DNA of 64,000 nt, from the NCBI GenBank assembly GCA_039944855.1, contig JBDUXZ010000020.1:62001-126000 (forward strand). The letters run 5' to 3'. Below the pieces are notes generated by a model. That model had not been told where the DNA came from. It searched no databases and saw only the letters and a program-made list of their open reading frames with translations. This document shows, piece by piece, positions 45,456 through 57,352 of the stretch. Source of the stretch: Rhodothermales bacterium. Its GTDB lineage: Bacteria > Bacteroidota > Rhodothermia > Rhodothermales > JANQRZ01. The translations under genes and the position numbers were made by a program. Each line of letters opens with the position of its first letter. The stretch's first letter is position 1.

Positions 45456-47561
45456 CTACGCCGCGACGGCCTCGGGCTTCCACTGCATCGCCACGAGCAT
45501 CTCGGCGAGGAGGAACGCGAGCGCGAGCGCGAGGAACACGTTCCACAGTTCGACGCCCGTCCGCTCTTCGGTGAGCTGCCGCGCCGCTGCGAGGCCGCGC
45601 CCGCCTGCCGCGTCGAGCACGCGGACCTCGGCCCCCGTCGCTTCGGCGAGCCGCCGCTGCGCCTCCTCCGGAGCCAGCACGGCGAGGTCGGACTCGCGCG
45701 CGTCGGGGTTGAACGCAACACGGCGGACCAACCGCTCGCCGTCCATCACATCGTACACGCCCGGCTCGGTCACCCCGCTGTCGATCTCCAACAGCACGCC
45801 GCCGGGCACGCTCCGCTGCTCGGGCACGAACTCGGCCCCGGCCCCGACGATGCGGAGCCCTTCGGACGCCCCGGCAACGCGGAGCGGCGCGGGCTGCCGG
45901 ACTTCGAGCGATTCGCCCGCGTCGGCGTCGGCGGCGAGGTAATAGACGGCGCGGTAGAGGAGGGGTACGAAGAGGCCGCGCACGGGGAAATCGCTCCAGC
46001 GTGGGTCCGGGGCGACGGCGAAGACGAGGGCCGTGCCGGAGCCGGAGCGGATCTCTTGCAGGAACGGCGCGCCCGTGGAGAGCCCGATGAGCGTGTTCTC
46101 ATCCCCCGCGCCGGGCTGATACGGCCTCGCGAGCGCGATCGTCGGACTTTCGAGCCGAGGCTGCCCCGCCGCGTCCTCGAAGATCCCCTCGAAAAGCGGG
46201 TGCTCCAGGTCGACGCGGCCGAACTGCGCCACCGGCCGCGTCCCGCCGAGTTGGCCGACGGCCGCGCCGAGCCGCCCGCCGCCGAGCGCGGTGAAGAGCG
46301 CGTCGTAGTCCGCCGCCTCCGCGCGCTCATTCGGGAAGACCATCAGCCCGCCGCCGCCCTGCACGAACCGGGCGAGCGCCGCCCGCTCCCCGCTCGCGAG
46401 GCTCTCCGGCCCCGCGAGCACGACCACGTCGAACGCATCCAAGTCCTGCGCCGCGAGCGCCGATTCCGATACCGTCGTGACCTCGAACCGCGAGCCTTCG
46501 CCGCCGAGCCCGAGGGCGAGGTCCACGAGGTCGGCCCGCTGCCCGGCGCCTTCGACGAGGAGGACGCGCCGCGTCTCGGGGACGTGGAGCACGAGGTAGC
46601 GCGTGTTGTCCCACTCGAACTCGTCGGGCTCGGTGCGGACCTCACCGCGGAGCCAGCCGCGCCGCTGCGGCGTGGCCGTGAGCCGGACCGTCGCCGGGAC
46701 GTTCGGGCTGAGGTCGGCCGAGGCCTGCGCGACACGCTCGTCGTCGAGATAGAGGCTCGCCGTGTACCCGTCGATGGGGTCGGTACCGTAGTTCACGAGC
46801 GTCGCCTCCACTTCCACCGGCTGCCCGGCCTCGACGATCCGGCTGAGCACGCGGGCGTCCGTCACCGCCACGTTCGTGTGCACCCGCTCGCCAACGGGCA
46901 GGAGCGTGAGGCGCACGCCTTCAGGGGCGGGAATGCGCGTCGAGTCGAGGAACGTCGAAGCCTGCAGGTCCGACACGAGGAGCACTTCCCGGTTCAGGTT
47001 CTCCGCCCCTTCTAGCAGGGCGAAGGCTCGGCCGACGGCGTTCCCCGCCGTCCCTGCGCCCGACTCCGCTCCCAACTCTGCGACGGCGTCGAGCGCCGGT
47101 CCGGCGTTGCGGAACGGCGCGGGCCGCGTCGCTCCCTCCGCCGCTGTGCCGACGACGAACAGCTCGTCCCCCACCTCCGACGCCTCGACCACGGCCGAGG
47201 CCAGTTCCTTCGCCTGCGTCATCAGATCGCCCTGCGCGTCACGCACCGTCATCGAGAGCGAGTGGTCCACGACGAGCGCCGTCGAGGTCTGCACCTGCCC
47301 GCCGAAGACCGTCGCCCACCCGCTCTGCACCGTCGGCCGGGCGAAGGCTAGGACGAGGCAGGCGATCGCGAGGGTGCGGAGCGCGAGGAGGAGCCACTGC
47401 TTGATGCGGACGCGCCGCATCGTGCTCTTCTGCAATTCCTTGAGGAACGCGAGCGACGAGAAGTCCACCGTCCGCGGCTTGCGGAAGTTGAAGAGGTGGA
47501 TGAGGATGGGGATCGCCGCCGCCGCGAGGCCGAGCAGGACGAGCGGGTTGAGGAAAGCCAT
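45456..47561 (-). CDS. BatA-family vWA membrane protein
   Basis: The ATG at 47561 gives 701 residues. The N-terminus is the BatA/Aerotolerance domain, MAFLNPLVLLGLAAAAIPIL then LFNFRKPRTVDFSSL, with membrane segments at about 5-22 and 56-74. A von Willebrand A-type region follows with a partial metal site DHSLS (99-103). The middle and C-terminal parts resemble a glutamine-amidotransferase-like (CARDB/GATase) fold, ending with a membrane segment (LALALAFLLAEMLVAMQW). Such proteins are common in Bacteroidota and may be involved in envelope stress or MoxR-linked assembly. It lies between hflX and a CPBP-like gene. Confidence 0.85.
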   Translation of the reverse strand: MAFLNPLVLLGLAAAAIPILIHLFNFRKPRTVDFSSLAFLKELQKSTMRRVRIKQWLLLALRTLAIACLVLAFARPTVQSGWATVFGGQVQTSTALVVDHSLSMTVRDAQGDLMTQAKELASAVVEASEVGDELFVVGTAAEGATRPAPFRNAGPALDAVAELGAESGAGTAGNAVGRAFALLEGAENLNREVLLVSDLQASTFLDSTRIPAPEGVRLTLLPVGERVHTNVAVTDARVLSRIVEAGQPVEVEATLVNYGTDPIDGYTASLYLDDERVAQASADLSPNVPATVRLTATPQRRGWLRGEVRTEPDEFEWDNTRYLVLHVPETRRVLLVEGAGQRADLVDLALGLGGEGSRFEVTTVSESALAAQDLDAFDVVVLAGPESLASGERAALARFVQGGGGLMVFPNERAEAADYDALFTALGGGRLGAAVGQLGGTRPVAQFGRVDLEHPLFEGIFEDAAGQPRLESPTIALARPYQPGAGDENTLIGLSTGAPFLQEIRSGSGTALVFAVAPDPRWSDFPVRGLFVPLLYRAVYYLAADADAGESLEVRQPAPLRVAGASEGLRIVGAGAEFVPEQRSVPGGVLLEIDSGVTEPGVYDVMDGERLVRRVAFNPDARESDLAVLAPEEAQRRLAEATGAEVRVLDAAGGRGLAAARQLTEERTGVELWNVFLALALAFLLAEMLVAMQWKPEAVAA

Positions 47562-47720
47562 AGGGGAGCGTGAACGACGGGGCGGGCGGGAAGATGCGGC
47601 CAACGGGCCCGCGATAGCAACGGGCCACGCCGCTCACTTCGTTTCTCACTATCGCTCAGCGCAGCGGTGTCACCCGGCGCATCGCCCCAACGTCCCCGGC
47701 CATCGCCGAGCCCCCGCCCG

Positions 47721-48470
47721 CTACAACTCGTCGACGATCTCCTTCCACGGGTTGCGGTCGAGCACCCAGCGGTAGTACGCCGCGCCGAGCCAGCCGTGGT
47801 AGAGCCCGAGCGGCCACACGTTCCGGTGCCGGAGCCAGAGCGGGGCGTAGGCCGCGCCGAGCGCCGTCGTCGCCGCGGTGAGCTTCCAGTTGGGGACGTG
47901 GACCGACCCGAACGCGACGGCCGAGAGCGGCGTGACGGCCCACGGCCCGAGCCCGGCGTCGTCGAGGTGGCGCGTGACGAAGCCCTGCACGAGCGTCTGC
48001 TGCACGATGCCCCACGCGGGGTAAAGCGCCAAGAGCGGGAGGAGGTCGGCGTCCACCGTCAGCGTCCCCTGCGCCGCGCCGACGACGACCATACCCGTAA
48101 TCGCGCCCGCCGCGAGAATCGAAGTGTCGCGGAAGGCCGGACCGAGATCACGGCCCGTCAGCCCGAGATCGCCGAGGAAGCCCGGCTCCGTCGCCGCCCG
48201 GTAGCCGACGTAACTGCCCCACCCACCGGCCGCGAGCGGGATGAACACGCCCGAGGCGTCGTGCGCCGAGAACACGAGGTGGCCGACACCGGTCAGCGCG
48301 ACGGCGCCCATCTCCAGCCACGCGCGGGACGAAAGCGGCGGCCTCGCCTCGGCCCGGTTGATCGGGATCGTGAGCACGAACGACGGCGCGAAAGCCGGGC
48401 GGTCGAACGCGGGCTGCGAACGGCACGGCAGCGCGAGCGCGAGCAGAAAGAGGACGAGGACGGAGCGCAC
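47721..48470 (-). CDS. CPBP-like intramembrane protein with substituted catalytic motif
   Basis: The product is a multi-pass membrane protein resembling CPBP/CAAX-type glutamic proteases. The GTG at 48470 gives 249 residues and a signal-anchor (VRSVLVLFLLALALPC); a longer frame would place the palindromic repeat inside the gene. Helix arrangement and late motifs fit the family (AVAFGSVHVPNW; GLYHGWLGAAYY). But the first motif, normally EExxxR, reads VQQTLVQ, so the catalytic glutamates and the arginine are absent. It may be an inactive homologue or have a different mechanism. It shares a region with the hairpin-rich 5' end of the uvrA gene on the opposite strand. Confidence 0.65.
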   Translation of the reverse strand: MRSVLVLFLLALALPCRSQPAFDRPAFAPSFVLTIPINRAEARPPLSSRAWLEMGAVALTGVGHLVFSAHDASGVFIPLAAGGWGSYVGYRAATEPGFLGDLGLTGRDLGPAFRDTSILAAGAITGMVVVGAAQGTLTVDADLLPLLALYPAWGIVQQTLVQGFVTRHLDDAGLGPWAVTPLSAVAFGSVHVPNWKLTAATTALGAAYAPLWLRHRNVWPLGLYHGWLGAAYYRWVLDRNPWKEIVDEL

Positions 48471-48484
48471 GCGGCGAGGCGAAG

Positions 48485-48508
48485 GTAGGGGCGCAACGTA
48501 CTGCGCCC
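48485..48508. repeat. Dispersed palindromic repeat upstream of the CPBP-like gene
   Basis: GTAGGGGCGCA at the left end and CTGCGCCC at the right match the family; the centre (ACGTA) is degenerate. It sits in the divergent region before uvrA. Confidence 0.65.
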
Positions 48509-48635
48509 GGATGGGCGTGAGGTCGAACTCGAAGGTAGCGCCGGCCGCCACTGACACAGAGGTTTCACACGCGGAGCCGCATCTTCAACCCCGCCCGCGC
48601 GTTGACGTTTGCTACGCCCACCACGCCCTCCCCCA

Positions 48636-51590
<2,955 letters not shown>

Positions 51591-51742
51591 CGCCGGGCGG
51601 CGGCGTATCACGTCTCTGCTATAACTTGGCAGAACTTCCGGCGCGTTGCGCAGGTAGATGTGTGTTGCGTTTTTTACGGCACGTGCCGCCTGACGCGGCG
51701 AAGGCCACCCACGGCCTCCTTCGACTTCCACGCCCTACCCGC

Positions 51743-52936
51743 ATGAGGGTCTGCGACCTCACGCACGCTTACACCGACACCAGCGGCGGCATCCGTACCA
51801 CGATCGATGCGAAGCGGCGCTACATCTTGGAGCACACGGACCACGAGCACGTCCTGATCGCGCCCGGCGCGCACGACGCCGTCGAGCACGGCGACCGCAC
51901 GACGACGATCCGTGTGGCGGGCCCCGTCATCCCCGGCGCCGCGCCGTATCGCTTCTTTCTGCGTGCGGACAAGTTGAAGGCCGCCCTCCGCGCCGTGCAG
52001 CCGGACCTCATCGAGTTGCACACGTTTTATACGTCGCCGTGGGCGGCGTTCTCATACAGGAACGAGCGCGCGGAGCGGCCCGTCGCCGTCACCGCGTTCT
52101 ATCACACCGACCTGCCATCGGCGTACGTGCAGCCCGTCGCGGCGAAGCTCGGCGCGGCGGTCGGCGAGCGGGCGAAGAGGTGGGCCGAGGCCTACGTCCG
52201 CGCCGTCTTCGATCGGTGCGACCGCGGCTTCGCCGTCTCCGACGCGCTCGTGGGCGTACTCGAACGGATGGGCGTCGCGGTCCCGCTCGCCGCCGTCCCG
52301 CTCGGCGTCGACCTCGACACCTTCCACCCGTCGCGCCGCGACCCCGCGCTGCGGGCCAAGCTGGGCGTGGCGGACGACGACCTGCTGCTCGTCTACGCCG
52401 GCCGGATGGATTCCGAAAAGCAAGTCCACGTGCTCGCCGACGCCGTCGAGCACGTGGACGCGGCGCTGCACCCACGGCTCGTGCTGGCCGGGCAAGGCCC
52501 CCACCGCGCGGCGCTCGAAGCGCGCGCGGCAACGTCGCCTCGACTGACCGTGCTACCCTACCTCGAAGACAAAGCCGCGCTCGCTCGCCTGCTCGCCTCG
52601 GCCGACGTGTACGTCACGGCCGGGCCACACGAAACGTTCGCCCTCTCCGTTGTGGAAGCGCAGGCCTCTGGTTTGCCGGTCGTCGGGGTGGAGGCGGGCG
52701 CGCTCGTGCACCGCGTGCCGCCGTCGGTCGGGCGGCTGGGTCCGGTCGGCGATGCGGTGGCGTTCGCACGCAACGTGGAAGACGTGGCGGCGCGGCGCGG
52801 CGCGCTCGCGGCAGCAGCGCGGTCCCACGTCGAGGCACGGTTTTCGTGGAGCGAAACGTTCCAGCGTCTCTTCCGGGAATACGAAGCGGCCCTATACTCT
52901 ACGCGCGCGATAGCGTACGCACCGAGCACGCTATGA
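51743..52936 (+). CDS. GT4-family glycosyltransferase
   Basis: The ATG at 51743 gives 397 residues of GT-B type. The acceptor half starts MRVCDLTHAYTDTSGGIRTT, with the glycine loop, and includes IELHTFYTSPWAAFSYR and TAFYHTDLPSAYV. The donor half has LLLVYAGRMDSEKQVHVLA, VLPYLEDKAALARLLASADV and the EX7E segment HETFALSVVEAQASGLPVV. It lies between uvrA and another GT4 gene on the same strand and, with it, may act on one glycolipid or surface glycan. A 52-residue upstream extension was rejected as low-complexity. Confidence 0.88.
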   Translation: MRVCDLTHAYTDTSGGIRTTIDAKRRYILEHTDHEHVLIAPGAHDAVEHGDRTTTIRVAGPVIPGAAPYRFFLRADKLKAALRAVQPDLIELHTFYTSPWAAFSYRNERAERPVAVTAFYHTDLPSAYVQPVAAKLGAAVGERAKRWAEAYVRAVFDRCDRGFAVSDALVGVLERMGVAVPLAAVPLGVDLDTFHPSRRDPALRAKLGVADDDLLLVYAGRMDSEKQVHVLADAVEHVDAALHPRLVLAGQGPHRAALEARAATSPRLTVLPYLEDKAALARLLASADVYVTAGPHETFALSVVEAQASGLPVVGVEAGALVHRVPPSVGRLGPVGDAVAFARNVEDVAARRGALAAAARSHVEARFSWSETFQRLFREYEAALYSTRAIAYAPSTL

Positions 52937-52985
52937 GCCATTCGCTCCGCCCCGGACCATGCCGAAAAGGCACTAAATGCTTCTT

Positions 52986-53007
52986 TCCTGTGAATATCTC
53001 CTGTGAA
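52986..53007 (+). repeat. Two 9-bp direct repeats before the second GT4 gene
   Basis: TCCTGTGAA occurs at 52986-52994 and 52999-53007, a 13-bp period, in an unusually AT-rich patch of the intergenic gap 52937-53098. This could be a regulator site or leader signal; no function is shown. Confidence 0.4.
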
Positions 53008-53098
53008 AAGGCGATGCCGTCCCGGCCCGTACAAACAAGCGTACCCTCTCGCACGTAGTCACCCCCGTTTCGCACGGCCCCACCTGCCCCGAGCGCTC

Positions 53099-54346
53099 AT
53101 GCTCCTCCCTTACCACGCAGCAGCGACGAGCGGCGACAGCGCCGCTCTACCGCTCCGCGTCGCCCTCTTCACCGGCAACTACAACCACATCGCCGACGGC
53201 GTCTCGCTGACGCTGAATCGGCTCGTGGCGTTTCTGGAGGCCTACGGCGTGGAGGTGCTCGTCTTCGGGCCGACCGTGGATGAGCCGCCCATGAGCCACG
53301 CGGGCACGCTCGTCCCCCTCCCGTCGGTGCCGGCGCCGGGGCGGCCGGAGTACCGGCTCACGACGCGCTTTCCGCGCTCGGTGCAGCGGAAGCTGGAGGC
53401 GTTCAACCCCACGCTCGTCCACCTCGCCACGCCGGACTTCGCGGGCTTCCGCGCGCTGAAGTGGGCGAAGAAGCGCGGCATCCCCGTCGTCGCCTCATAC
53501 CACACCCACTTCTCGTCGTACCTCAAGTACTACAGCATATCGGCGCTGGAGGGGGTGTTCTGGGAGTACGCCCGCTGGTTCTACGGCCAGTGCGAGCACG
53601 TCTACGTCCCGAGCCGCTCGATGGCCGCCGTCCTCCGCAGCCACGAGATCTCCGACGACCTCCGGCTGTGGGAGCGCGGCGTCGACACCGACCGTTTCCA
53701 CCCCCGCCGCCGCGACCCCGCGTGGCGCCGCGCCCTCGGCGTCTCCGACGACGAGGTGCTCGTGACGTTCGTCGGCCGCCTGGTGTGGGAGAAGGGGCTC
53801 CACGTCTTCGCCGACGTGGCCGAGGGGCTGGCCGCGCAGGGGCTCCCCGTGCGCCCGCTCATCGTCGGCCACGGCCCGGCCCGCGCCGACCTCGAGGCGC
53901 GGCTCCCCGGCACGCTCTTCGCCGGCCACCTCGGCGGCGGCGACCTCCCCCGCGCGTATGCCTCGTCGGACATCTTCCTCTTCCCCTCGGACACGGAGAC
54001 GTTCGGGAACGTGACGCTCGAAGCGATGGCCTCCGGCCTCCCGACCGTCTGCGCCGACGCGACGGGCTCGAGCGAGCTCGTGCAGCACGGGCGCACGGGC
54101 TACCTCGCCCCGCCCAACAGCTCCGCCGCGTTCCTCGACGCCACGGCCCGGCTCGTCCGCGACCCCGAGCTCCGCACGCGGATGGGCGAGCACGCCCTCG
54201 ACCGCGCCGAGCACTACGGCTGGGCGGCCGTCTTGGAACGGCTGCTCTCGTACTACCACGAGGTCCTCGCCCAGCACGACACCCCGCCCGTGCCGAGTGG
54301 CGTCGAGCCTGCGCCCCTGCCTACCGTAGTCCCCGCGATCTCCTGA
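53099..54346 (+). CDS. GT4-family glycosyltransferase (MgtA/SqdX-like)
   Basis: The ATG at 53099 gives 415 residues. The N-terminal half has RVALFTGNYNHIADGVSLTLNRLVAFL, TLVHLATPDFAGFRALKWAK and VVASYHTHFSSYLKYYS, the pattern of the alpha-mannosyl/SqdX-like glycolipid synthases. The donor half has VLVTFVGRLVWEKGLHVFAD, DLPRAYASSDIFLFPSDTETFGNVTLEAMASGLPTV and the EX7E pair in ETFGNVTLEAM. Together with the GT4 gene upstream it may build a membrane glycolipid. Substrates are not proven. Confidence 0.88.
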   Translation: MLLPYHAAATSGDSAALPLRVALFTGNYNHIADGVSLTLNRLVAFLEAYGVEVLVFGPTVDEPPMSHAGTLVPLPSVPAPGRPEYRLTTRFPRSVQRKLEAFNPTLVHLATPDFAGFRALKWAKKRGIPVVASYHTHFSSYLKYYSISALEGVFWEYARWFYGQCEHVYVPSRSMAAVLRSHEISDDLRLWERGVDTDRFHPRRRDPAWRRALGVSDDEVLVTFVGRLVWEKGLHVFADVAEGLAAQGLPVRPLIVGHGPARADLEARLPGTLFAGHLGGGDLPRAYASSDIFLFPSDTETFGNVTLEAMASGLPTVCADATGSSELVQHGRTGYLAPPNSSAAFLDATARLVRDPELRTRMGEHALDRAEHYGWAAVLERLLSYYHEVLAQHDTPPVPSGVEPAPLPTVVPAIS

Positions 54347-54464
54347 TCGGGAGCGCTGAGCCCGTCCCTCACGTGCCGCCTCGGAGCCGGCTTTTGCGTC
54401 GCGTTTCGTAGCTTGCCAGATCCGACACCCCGTCGGGCCTCTCCCCCGCAAGCGCCCCCCTCCG

Positions 54465-56039
54465 ATGCGACGGCTCCGTCTGCTCCCTCTCCTCGCGGCC
54501 CTGCTGCTCGCGCCCGCTGCACTCGCCCAGTCGGACTACGGCCAGACCGAGTTTGCCAACTCCGGCGCGGCCGAGGCGCAGACGCCGTTCCTGCGCGGCC
54601 TCCTCATGCTGCACAGCTTCGAGTACGAGGACGCGCGCGAGGCCTTCCAGGAAGCGCGGCGGATCGACCCGGACTTCGCGATGGCGGCGTGGGGCGAGGC
54701 GCTGACGCACAACCACCCGATCTGGCAGGAGCAGGACGCCGGCGCCGCCCGTGCCGCGCTCGCGGAGCTCGCCGAGACGCCGGAGGGTCGCCTCGCGAAA
54801 GCGCCGACGGAGCGCGAAAGGGCATACCTCCGCACGCTCGACGTGCTCTTCGGCGAGGGCTCGAAGGAGGACCGCGACTTCGCCTACGCAGACGCCCTCG
54901 CCGACCTCTCCGCTGCCTACCCCGACGACCTCGACGCCGCCGCGTTCTACGCGCTCTCCATCCTCGGCACCGCGCACGAGGGCCGCGACTTCGGGATCTA
55001 CATGGACGCCGCCGCCGTCGCCGAGGAGGTGTTCGCCGCGAACCCCGAGCACCCCGGCGCGGCGCACTACCTCATCCACGCCTACGACGACCCGATCCAC
55101 GCCCCCCTCGGCCTCCGCCCCGCCCGCGTCTACGACGACCTCGCGCCCGCCGCCTCGCACGCGCTCCACATGCCGAGCCACATCTACTTCGCCCTCGGGA
55201 TGTGGGACGAGGGGGCCGAGATGAACGAGCGCTCGTACGCCGCCGCCGCCGCTCGTGCCGAGCGCCGCGGGGAACCCCTCAATGGGCACGGCCGCCACGC
55301 CCTTCACTGGCTCCACTACGCCTACCTCCAGCAGGGCCGCTACGACGACGCGGCCGCGCTCATCGATCGCGTCGACGCGATGGCGGCAACGGATGAAACG
55401 CAGCGCTTCGCCCACCTTCCCGTTTCGCTCCGCGCCCATTACGTCGTCGAGACCGGCGGGCAGCGCGTGGCGGTGGAGAGCGGGACGATGGACCACCACT
55501 CCTCTTCGGTCCTCGTCGGCTTCACGGAGGGCTTGGCAGCGTATTACCGCGGGGACGGGGTCGCCCTCCAGCACGCGCTAGCGACGGTGCAGGCGGCCCT
55601 CGCCGCGGAGGACACGGCGAACCGACGGACCGATCCGCTCCGCATCCTCGGCCTCGAACTGGAAGCCCTCGTCGCGCTCGATAATGGCGACGCCGATGCG
55701 GCCCGCGCACTGCTCGACGAAGCGACCGACCTCGAAGACACCATGCCCATCGACTTCGGTCCGCCTAACCCGGCGAAGCCGTCGCACGAACTCTACGGCG
55801 AGGTGCTCCTCGACCTCGGGGAGCCCGCCGACGCGCGCTACCACTTCGAAGAGACGCTCGCGCGCTACCCGCGCCGGTCCCGCGCCCTCCTCGGCCTCGC
55901 CCGCGCCGCCATGCAGTCGGGCGACGAGGCCACGGCCGCCGCCGTCTACGCCGGACTCGCCGATATCTGGCACGACGCCGACGCCGACGCGCTCGCCCTC
56001 CCCGAAGTGCAGAAGCACGCCGCGATGGACACCCCCTAG
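54465..56039 (+). CDS. Secreted TPR-repeat protein
   Basis: The 524-residue product has a signal peptide (MRRLRLLPLLAALLLAPAALAQ) and a solenoid of TPR-like helix pairs from about residue 40 onward, e.g. FLRGLLMLHSFEYEDAREAFQEA and LLGLARAAMQSGDEATAAAVYAGLA. A conserved HxxHMPSHIYFALGMW motif lies near residue 230. No enzyme motif is seen. It is probably periplasmic and acts as a protein-protein interaction scaffold. It is followed after 42 bp by a membrane-protein gene. Confidence 0.8.
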   Translation: MRRLRLLPLLAALLLAPAALAQSDYGQTEFANSGAAEAQTPFLRGLLMLHSFEYEDAREAFQEARRIDPDFAMAAWGEALTHNHPIWQEQDAGAARAALAELAETPEGRLAKAPTERERAYLRTLDVLFGEGSKEDRDFAYADALADLSAAYPDDLDAAAFYALSILGTAHEGRDFGIYMDAAAVAEEVFAANPEHPGAAHYLIHAYDDPIHAPLGLRPARVYDDLAPAASHALHMPSHIYFALGMWDEGAEMNERSYAAAAARAERRGEPLNGHGRHALHWLHYAYLQQGRYDDAAALIDRVDAMAATDETQRFAHLPVSLRAHYVVETGGQRVAVESGTMDHHSSSVLVGFTEGLAAYYRGDGVALQHALATVQAALAAEDTANRRTDPLRILGLELEALVALDNGDADAARALLDEATDLEDTMPIDFGPPNPAKPSHELYGEVLLDLGEPADARYHFEETLARYPRRSRALLGLARAAMQSGDEATAAAVYAGLADIWHDADADALALPEVQKHAAMDTP

Positions 56040-56081
56040 CGACTCGCTTCCCCCACGTTCTCTCACCCAGGCAGAGACGCC

Positions 56082-56726
56082 ATGGAACCCGACTTCGACG
56101 CACGCCACGCCGACCCCTACATTCCCAACCTCAGCATCGGCTACCTATTCTCTCGGAGCTGGCCGCGCTTCAAAGACCACCTCTGGCTGCTCGTAGGCAC
56201 GTTCACCCTCTACGCCCTCCTCATCGGGATCGGCTCGGACACGTGGGACGGGGACCGGACGGGAGGCGGGCTGCTCAATCTCGTCGCGTTCGTCATCACC
56301 GGTCCGCTCACGGCCGGGCTCTACTGGATGATGCTCAAGGTCCAGCGCGACGAGCCCATCGAGTTCACCGACCTCTTCGCCGGCTTCGGCGAGTTCGGCC
56401 GCGCGTTCGGGGTGTACGCGCTAACGGCGATAGCGACCTTGATCGGGTTCATCCTCCTCATCGTGCCGGGGCTCATCCTCCTCGTCGGGCTGGCGCCGGG
56501 GCTCTTCCTCGTGATGGACGACGAGCTAGGCGTGATGGACACGCTGCGGAAGGCGTGGGACATGACGATGGGGCATAAGCTGCAGTTGCTCGCGCTCGGC
56601 GTCGTGCTGTTTTTCCTCACGCTCCTCGGCATCCTCGCGTTCATCATCGGGGTGTTCTTCACCGGCGCATTCGCCAGCCTCGTCGTCGCCGCCGCGTACG
56701 ACGAACTCGCACTCGCGGAACGGTAA
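56082..56726 (+). CDS. Membrane protein of the DUF975/GDPD-anchor type
   Basis: The 214-residue product has an N-terminal amphipathic segment (PNLSIGYLFSRSWPRFKDH) and about five membrane segments, with the family-like LTAGLYWMMLKVQRDEP and LVMDDELGVMDTLRKAWDM turns between them. These resemble small bacterial membrane domains found alone or fused to glycerophosphodiester phosphodiesterases. No catalytic part is present. It precedes a lipoprotein gene by 13 bp. Confidence 0.75.
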   Translation: MEPDFDARHADPYIPNLSIGYLFSRSWPRFKDHLWLLVGTFTLYALLIGIGSDTWDGDRTGGGLLNLVAFVITGPLTAGLYWMMLKVQRDEPIEFTDLFAGFGEFGRAFGVYALTAIATLIGFILLIVPGLILLVGLAPGLFLVMDDELGVMDTLRKAWDMTMGHKLQLLALGVVLFFLTLLGILAFIIGVFFTGAFASLVVAAAYDELALAER

Positions 56727-56739
56727 GGCGTTCGTATCG

Positions 56740-57351
56740 ATGCTCCGCTGGATCCCCACCTTTACAGGGCTCGTCCTCACCGGGGTCAACCTCCTCCTCG
56801 GCGGCTGCGGGCGGGAGCCGGAGCGCCCCGATGCACCGCCGGATTCCACCGCGATGGCGGGCGTCATCATGCCGGACTCCGCCGACGCGCCGCCCGCCCC
56901 GCCAATTAACCCGTTCGCCGAGCCAGCCCGGCGCGCCCTCCGCATCGAGCTCGGGCTGGACGACTACCGGACCGTCGACGGCACGTGGGCAGGGGGCGAC
57001 GCCTCGTCCACGTTCACCGCGTACTTCGCGGGCGACACGCTCCGGTTCATCGAAGAGCGGCTGAGCGCGGGCGCGTACGGGAGCGAATCGAACGTGTACT
57101 ACTTCGCCGACGGCGTGCCGTTCTACGCCGTGCAGGACGCGGTGCAGGTCCGGCCCGGGCTCGACGGCGCAGCGCGGCGGGATACCGTGCGCCTCCGTGT
57201 TGCGCTCACGCCCGAGGGCGACCTCCTCGCCGCCGAGGGGACGGTGAACGGCGAGCGCGAGTCGGTCGACCGCGTGCTCGCCGACGGCGTGCGACAACAC
57301 GCCGAGGCGCTGCGCGCGCGGGCAGCGGCGGGCGCCCGGCCTGCACTGTAG
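56740..57351 (+). CDS. Lipoprotein of unknown function
   Basis: The 203-residue product has a signal peptide ending LLGGC, so Cys23 should be lipidated, followed by a Pro-rich linker. The C-terminal part (about 60-190) alternates strands and short helices, starting with IELGLDDYRTVDGTWAGG and ending ERESVDRVLADGVRQHAEAL. No family is recognised. It closes a run of three plus-strand genes and converges with the AI-2E transporter gene. Confidence 0.7.
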   Translation: MLRWIPTFTGLVLTGVNLLLGGCGREPERPDAPPDSTAMAGVIMPDSADAPPAPPINPFAEPARRALRIELGLDDYRTVDGTWAGGDASSTFTAYFAGDTLRFIEERLSAGAYGSESNVYYFADGVPFYAVQDAVQVRPGLDGAARRDTVRLRVALTPEGDLLAAEGTVNGERESVDRVLADGVRQHAEALRARAAAGARPAL

Positions 57352-57352
57352 T

